From NCBI GenBank assembly GCA_902496125.1, contig CABUZU010000089.1:1-8025 (forward strand): DNA of 8,025 nt. The letters run 5' to 3'. This document shows, in pieces, positions 5,886 through 8,025 of this stretch; position 1 is the first letter of the stretch; every line of letters begins with the position of its first letter. Position numbers and translations under genes: made by a program. Below the pieces are notes generated by a model. That model did not search any database, was not told the origin of the DNA, and saw only the letters and a program-made list of their open reading frames with translations. The stretch is from an uncultured Lachnospiraceae bacterium (GTDB lineage: Bacteria > Bacillota > Clostridia > Lachnospirales > Lachnospiraceae).

Positions 5886-6833
5886 ATGGATATTAAACAA
5901 CTACAGTATTTTGTCGTCAGTGTGGATATGGGAAGTTTTCACTCAGCGTCAGAAGTATTAATTACCACCCAACCCAATGTCAGTAAGATTGTAAAGTCTT
6001 TAGAAGATGAGCTTGGGATGGAGTTATTTAGGAGAACAAGAAGTGGTGTAGAGGTTACGCCTCAAGGCGAGTTAATCTATCGCTATGCGATTGATATCCT
6101 AAAGAGTATGAAGACGATTCGGGAACTGAAGGACGGTCAAGGTCTTCAAAGACTATCTGTTTGCAGTGTTCCAAGTAATCAAGTAACACGAGTAATGGCA
6201 GAGTTTTATCGAGACCAGAATGATGATGAGAAGAATTTCCAGATGGAATATTGGGAAGACAATGTAGAAGAGCTAGTAACTAGAATCCATAAGAGAAAAT
6301 CTGAAATTGGTTTTGTATATTTGTCACATAAAAACTTAGCGGCCTTTAACAATCACATTAAGATGAAGGGACTTAAGTTTTTTGAACTTGGAAAATATCC
6401 ACTATATCTATATGCAAGTAAAAACAATGGATGGAGCAAGTTCGATACCATTAGTGAAGGAATGCTATCAAAGATTAAGTTTGTTCAATATAGAGAAGGA
6501 CAGTATTCCTTATATAGTCACCTTGGACATTTAAAAGAAGATGTTATTTACGGTGGTGATTATGCAGAGGTTGCAGTAAGCAACAGTAACCATTTTTTAA
6601 TTCAGTTATTAAAGAATACTGAATACTGTTCAATTAGTAGTAGCTTTATTAAAGATGAGTTCAAGGATGAAGGCATTGTAGCGATTCCAATTGAACCACT
6701 AGACGTAAATGTCAGTTTTGGGTATATTAAGCGTTCAAGAGATAATTTAAGCCCTCTTGCACAGAACTTTTTAGAGTATATGCTAAAGCATTATATTCAA
6801 AAACCGAAAACTGATAAAAATATTAATATTTAA
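5886..6833 (+). CDS. LysR-family transcriptional regulator
   Basis: 315-residue protein of normal LysR length. Residues 1-62 form the winged helix-turn-helix: MDIKQLQYFVVSVDMGSFHSAS, then TTQPNVSKIVKSLEDELG, then ELFRRTRSGVEVTPQG, followed by the linker helix to about residue 88. From about residue 90 the periplasmic-binding-protein-like effector domain follows (SVCSVPSNQVTRVM, IGFVYLSHKN). It is poorly conserved and its ligand cannot be read. The C-terminal tail (KPKTDKNINI) is polar. The start has AGGAG at 5877-5881, 4 nt before ATG. The gene lies after a cobalamin riboswitch, and only 14 nt separate its stop from the permease gene, so it is co-transcribed with the transporter rather than divergent as is usual for LysR genes. 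It probably controls this operon or metal/corrinoid-related genes; that is inference. Confidence 0.92.
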   Translation: MDIKQLQYFVVSVDMGSFHSASEVLITTQPNVSKIVKSLEDELGMELFRRTRSGVEVTPQGELIYRYAIDILKSMKTIRELKDGQGLQRLSVCSVPSNQVTRVMAEFYRDQNDDEKNFQMEYWEDNVEELVTRIHKRKSEIGFVYLSHKNLAAFNNHIKMKGLKFFELGKYPLYLYASKNNGWSKFDTISEGMLSKIKFVQYREGQYSLYSHLGHLKEDVIYGGDYAEVAVSNSNHFLIQLLKNTEYCSISSSFIKDEFKDEGIVAIPIEPLDVNVSFGYIKRSRDNLSPLAQNFLEYMLKHYIQKPKTDKNINI

Positions 6834-6847
6834 GAGAGGATAAAGGT

Positions 6848-7786
6848 GTGAAAGGAAAACAATTACTTAGAAGAATAATACAGATTATTGTTGTATTATT
6901 TGGAATCAGTATTATTACTTTTTGTCTTACTTACTTGGCACCAGGTGACCCTGTGCGTACCATGTATGCAGCTTCTGGGGCAATGCCAGATCAAGAAACA
7001 ATTGATCAAGTAAGGGAACAGATGGGATTAAATGACCCATTTATCGTTCAGTATGGACGATGGTTAGGTGGAGTTTTACATGGTGATTTTGGCTTATCTT
7101 ATTCAAAGTCTAAACCAGTGATCGAATTATTGAGTATAAGATTAGGACCGACACTGAAGTTATCATTTGCATCCATGGTGCTTATGTTAATTTTTGCGAT
7201 ACCGCTAGGAATGCTAGCAGCAGTTCATAAGAATGGAATTGCCGACTATATTGTAAGAGGACTTACCTTCTTTGGCGTATCCATGCCAAACTTTTGGGTT
7301 GGTTTGTTACTGATGTATTTTGTTTGTTTAAAACTTGGACTATTGCCAGTCATTAGTTCAGGAAATGATTTTAAATCTTTAATTTTACCGAGTGTGACAC
7401 TTGCTTTTGCAATGGCTGCGAAGTACACAAGACAGGTTCGAACAGCGGTATTAGAAGAGCTAAGTCAAGATTATGTAACTGGTGCAAGAGCAAGAGGAGT
7501 AAAAGAATCGGTTATTCTTTGGAAGCATGTATTTCCAAACTCCTTACTACCATTAATTACCTTACTCGGTTTATCACTAGGTTCTCTACTTGGTGGTACT
7601 GCGGTAGTAGAAGTAATCTTCTCTTATGAAGGTCTTGGTAATTTAGCGGTTCAGGCAATTACAAACTATGACTATCCATTGATTCAAGGATATGTATTGT
7701 GGATTGCCCTCATCTATATGGTGATTAACTTCTTAGTAGATGTTTCCTACAATTTTGTAGACCCTAGAATGAGAGAAAAGAGGTAG
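6848..7786 (+). CDS. NikB/DppB-family ABC transporter permease
   Basis: 312-residue inner-membrane permease of the nickel/dipeptide/oligopeptide importer family. Membrane segments are visible near residues 10-30 (ending in the family motif TYLAPGDP), 101-125, 138-160, 178-195, 234-256 and 283-303. A periplasmic-type loop carries GLNDPFIVQYGRWL and HGDFGLSY. The cytoplasmic EAA loop that contacts the ATPase is at about 203-222 (EELSQDYVTGARARG). The start codon is GTG at 6848, with GAGAGGA at 6834-6840 7 nt before it; the next in-frame ATG would remove the first membrane segment. The gene is 14 nt after the LysR gene and 5 nt before the NikC-like gene. Family members carry nickel, cobalt chelates, peptides or heme, and the sequence alone does not tell. 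The B12 riboswitch favours cobalt or a related substrate. Confidence 0.9.
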   Translation: MKGKQLLRRIIQIIVVLFGISIITFCLTYLAPGDPVRTMYAASGAMPDQETIDQVREQMGLNDPFIVQYGRWLGGVLHGDFGLSYSKSKPVIELLSIRLGPTLKLSFASMVLMLIFAIPLGMLAAVHKNGIADYIVRGLTFFGVSMPNFWVGLLLMYFVCLKLGLLPVISSGNDFKSLILPSVTLAFAMAAKYTRQVRTAVLEELSQDYVTGARARGVKESVILWKHVFPNSLLPLITLLGLSLGSLLGGTAVVEVIFSYEGLGNLAVQAITNYDYPLIQGYVLWIALIYMVINFLVDVSYNFVDPRMREKR

Positions 7787-7791
7787 TCATC

Positions 7792-8025
7792 ATGAAATTT
7801 GTAAAGAAGAATAAAAGTTTTATTATATTTAGTATTATGGCACTTGCGATTATATTAATTGGAGTTTGCGCTCCAATGATTGCAACGCATGATCCAACAG
7901 AAGCTGTTTTAAAAGACGCTTTACAAGCTCCAAGTTCTGCACATTTATTTGGAACAGATAAAATGGGTAGAGATGTATTTTCTAGGGTAATCTATGGAAC
8001 AAGAATCTCTCTAAGTTCTTCCTTA
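7792..8025 (+). CDS. NikC/DppC-family ABC transporter permease, 3' end beyond window
   Basis: The first 78 codons are visible and the frame is open at the right edge; the family is usually about 270-300 residues. After a basic start (MKFVKKNKSF) comes a membrane segment (about residues 10-29, IIFSIMALAIILIGVCAPMI). Then comes the DppC/NikC signature HLFGTDKMGRDVFSRVIYGTRISL (as HLFGTDKMGRD at 52-62, then FSRVIYGTRISL), just ahead of the second membrane segment. AAGAGGT at 7778-7784 overlaps the stop of the upstream permease gene and is 7 nt before ATG, so the two permeases are translationally coupled. It would form the heterodimeric channel with the NikB-like protein. ATPase and substrate-binding protein genes are expected downstream, since none lie upstream in the window. 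Confidence 0.92.
   Translation, partial: MKFVKKNKSFIIFSIMALAIILIGVCAPMIATHDPTEAVLKDALQAPSSAHLFGTDKMGRDVFSRVIYGTRISLSSSL

Overview
The window looks like a chromosomal stretch from a low-GC, Gram-positive Clostridia-type bacterium, most likely Lachnospiraceae. The basis is AT-rich coding with strong AGGAGG-type ribosome sites, a glmS ribozyme in front of glmS, U-tract terminators and a PRD-type PTS regulator. This placement is inferred from gene content; no search was run. All genes are on the + strand.

Region 1 (1-3360) is the end of a sugar-alcohol PTS operon. It contains the 3' part of an MtlR-type PRD antiterminator/activator, a stand-alone mannitol-type EIIA (MtlF), and a zinc-dependent medium-chain dehydrogenase that closely resembles SorE (L-sorbose-1-phosphate reductase), closed by an intrinsic terminator. 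A SorE-like enzyme occupies the place where mtlD (mannitol-1-phosphate dehydrogenase) is normally found. The membrane EIICB component probably lies upstream, outside the window.

Region 2 (3361-5580) is a monocistronic glmS unit: a sigma-A-type promoter, a leader with two small hairpins, a glmS self-cleaving ribozyme/riboswitch, glmS itself (glucosamine-6-phosphate synthase) and a strong terminator. Glucosamine-6-phosphate should trigger cleavage of the message and so limit its own synthesis.

Region 3 (5581-8025) is the most interesting part. A 15-nt palindrome lies upstream of an extended -10 promoter. This is followed by a compact cobalamin riboswitch with a legible kissing loop, an antiterminator and a terminator. 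After it come a LysR-type regulator and the start of an ABC transporter of the NikBC/DppBC permease family (NikC-like gene cut by the window end). The layout suggests B12-repressed uptake of cobalt, nickel or a corrinoid-related or peptide substrate, with a co-transcribed LysR regulator. A second extended -10 promoter just after the riboswitch terminator could partly bypass riboswitch control.
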